Origin: Xanthobacteraceae bacterium
GTDB lineage: Bacteria > Pseudomonadota > Alphaproteobacteria > Rhizobiales > Xanthobacteraceae
Direction: 5' to 3'
Length of the DNA stretch: 6,399 bases
Assembly: GCA_030039655.1 (NCBI GenBank)
Contig: JASHVC010000598.1
Span: forward strand, 1-6,399
A program made the translations under genes and the position numbers. Below the pieces are notes generated by a model. The model saw nothing but the letters and a program-made list of their open reading frames with translations, was not told the DNA's origin and ran no database searches. Below are positions 6,013 through 6,399 of the stretch, piece by piece. The number at the start of each line of letters is the position of its first letter. Positions within the stretch are counted from its first letter, which is position 1.

Positions 6013-6399
6013 ACTTCTGCACGATGCCTGCCGCTTCGACGGCCTCCCGGTAGACCGGCAAATCCTGTTGAATCGCGGCGGCGAGTTCCTCCGGCGTACT
6101 GCCGACCGCCTGCAGACTGAGATTGGCCATCTTTTGTACCATCTCGGGATCGCGGCAGATCTCCTGCATGGCCTTCGACAGCTTGTCGACGATCGGCCGC
6201 GGCGTGCCCGCCGGCGCGAAGTAGCCGTTCCAGCCGGTCATGACGAAGCCGGGAACCGTTTCCGCCACGGTCGGGACATCGGGAAATTGCGGCAGGCGCT
6301 TGGCCGTCGAGACCGCCAATAGCCTCACTTCGCCGCCGTGCACCGATCCGACGATGTCGGACACATTGCCGAAGAACATCTGAATCTCTCCGCTGACCA
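6011..6399 (-). CDS. Second Bug/TctC-family receptor, C-terminal part
   Basis: The coding strand enters from the right edge of the window and ends at TAG (6013-6011), giving the last 128 or so residues of a longer protein. The visible part begins VSGEIQMFFGNVSDIVGSVH and continues through GGEVRLLAVSTAKR, then LPQFPDVPTVAET, GFVMTGWNGYFAPAGTPRPI and VDKLSKAMQEICRDPEMVQK, ending LSLQAVGSTPEELAAAIQQD and a short helix. The order V-S-G-E/M-F-G, G-x-VR-LAV-x-x-x-KR, P-x-x-PDVPT-x-E, G-x-x-x-GWNG-x-FAPAGTP and a final GSTPEE is the standard C-terminal half of Bug receptors, closer to the family norm than the receptor at 3433-4494. An internal ATG at 6379 is not the start, because homology continues upstream. 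It converges on the monooxygenase with 27 bp between stop codons. The ligand is unknown. Confidence 0.9.
   Translation of the reverse strand, partial: VSGEIQMFFGNVSDIVGSVHGGEVRLLAVSTAKRLPQFPDVPTVAETVPGFVMTGWNGYFAPAGTPRPIVDKLSKAMQEICRDPEMVQKMANLSLQAVGSTPEELAAAIQQDLPVYREAVEAAGIVQK

Overview
The window looks like chromosomal DNA from an alphaproteobacterium of the Hyphomicrobiales, most likely Bradyrhizobium or a relative. The basis is high GC, a tandem LTxxQ-motif secreted protein of a type I associate with that group, orphan Bug-type solute receptors, and a GCGAATAG-type intergenic repeat. This placement is by recognition of family character; no search was run.

Layout: six protein genes lie on strictly alternating strands (+,-,+,-,+,-), so no two share an obvious transcript. 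(1) 1-753 (+): 3' part of a DUF4239 (bestrophin-like) membrane protein. (2) 926-2314 (-): a secreted, His- and aromatic-rich protein with two tandem LTxxQ (Spy/CpxP-like) domains; its last codons and stop lie in an inverted repeat at 873-935. (3) 2536-3414 (+): a NMT1/SsuA-like type 2 periplasmic-binding-fold protein with no signal peptide. (4) 3433-4494 (-): a complete Bug/TctC-family solute receptor with signal peptide. (5) 4655-5983 (+): a NtaA/SnaA/DszA-type flavin-dependent monooxygenase. (6) 6011-6399 (-): the C-terminal part of a second Bug-family receptor, cut by the window edge.

Genes 3 to 6 suggest an accessory catabolic locus: receptors for small organic anions around a two-component FMN monooxygenase of the kind that attacks chelators, organosulfur compounds or alkanes. 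Neither the membrane subunits of a transporter nor the flavin reductase is in the window, so the substrate and pathway remain unknown. Genes 1 and 2 look like unrelated envelope genes.

The non-coding parts are short: convergent gaps of 172, 18 and 27 bp and divergent gaps of 221 and 160 bp. They hold a hairpin spanning two opposing stop codons, the GCGAATAG repeat, and two small dyads that could be operators. No RNA gene, CRISPR array, insertion sequence or attachment site was seen. I see no clearly novel multi-gene system; the most interesting items are the stop-donating repeat, the leaderless binding-fold protein and the composite LTxxQ protein.
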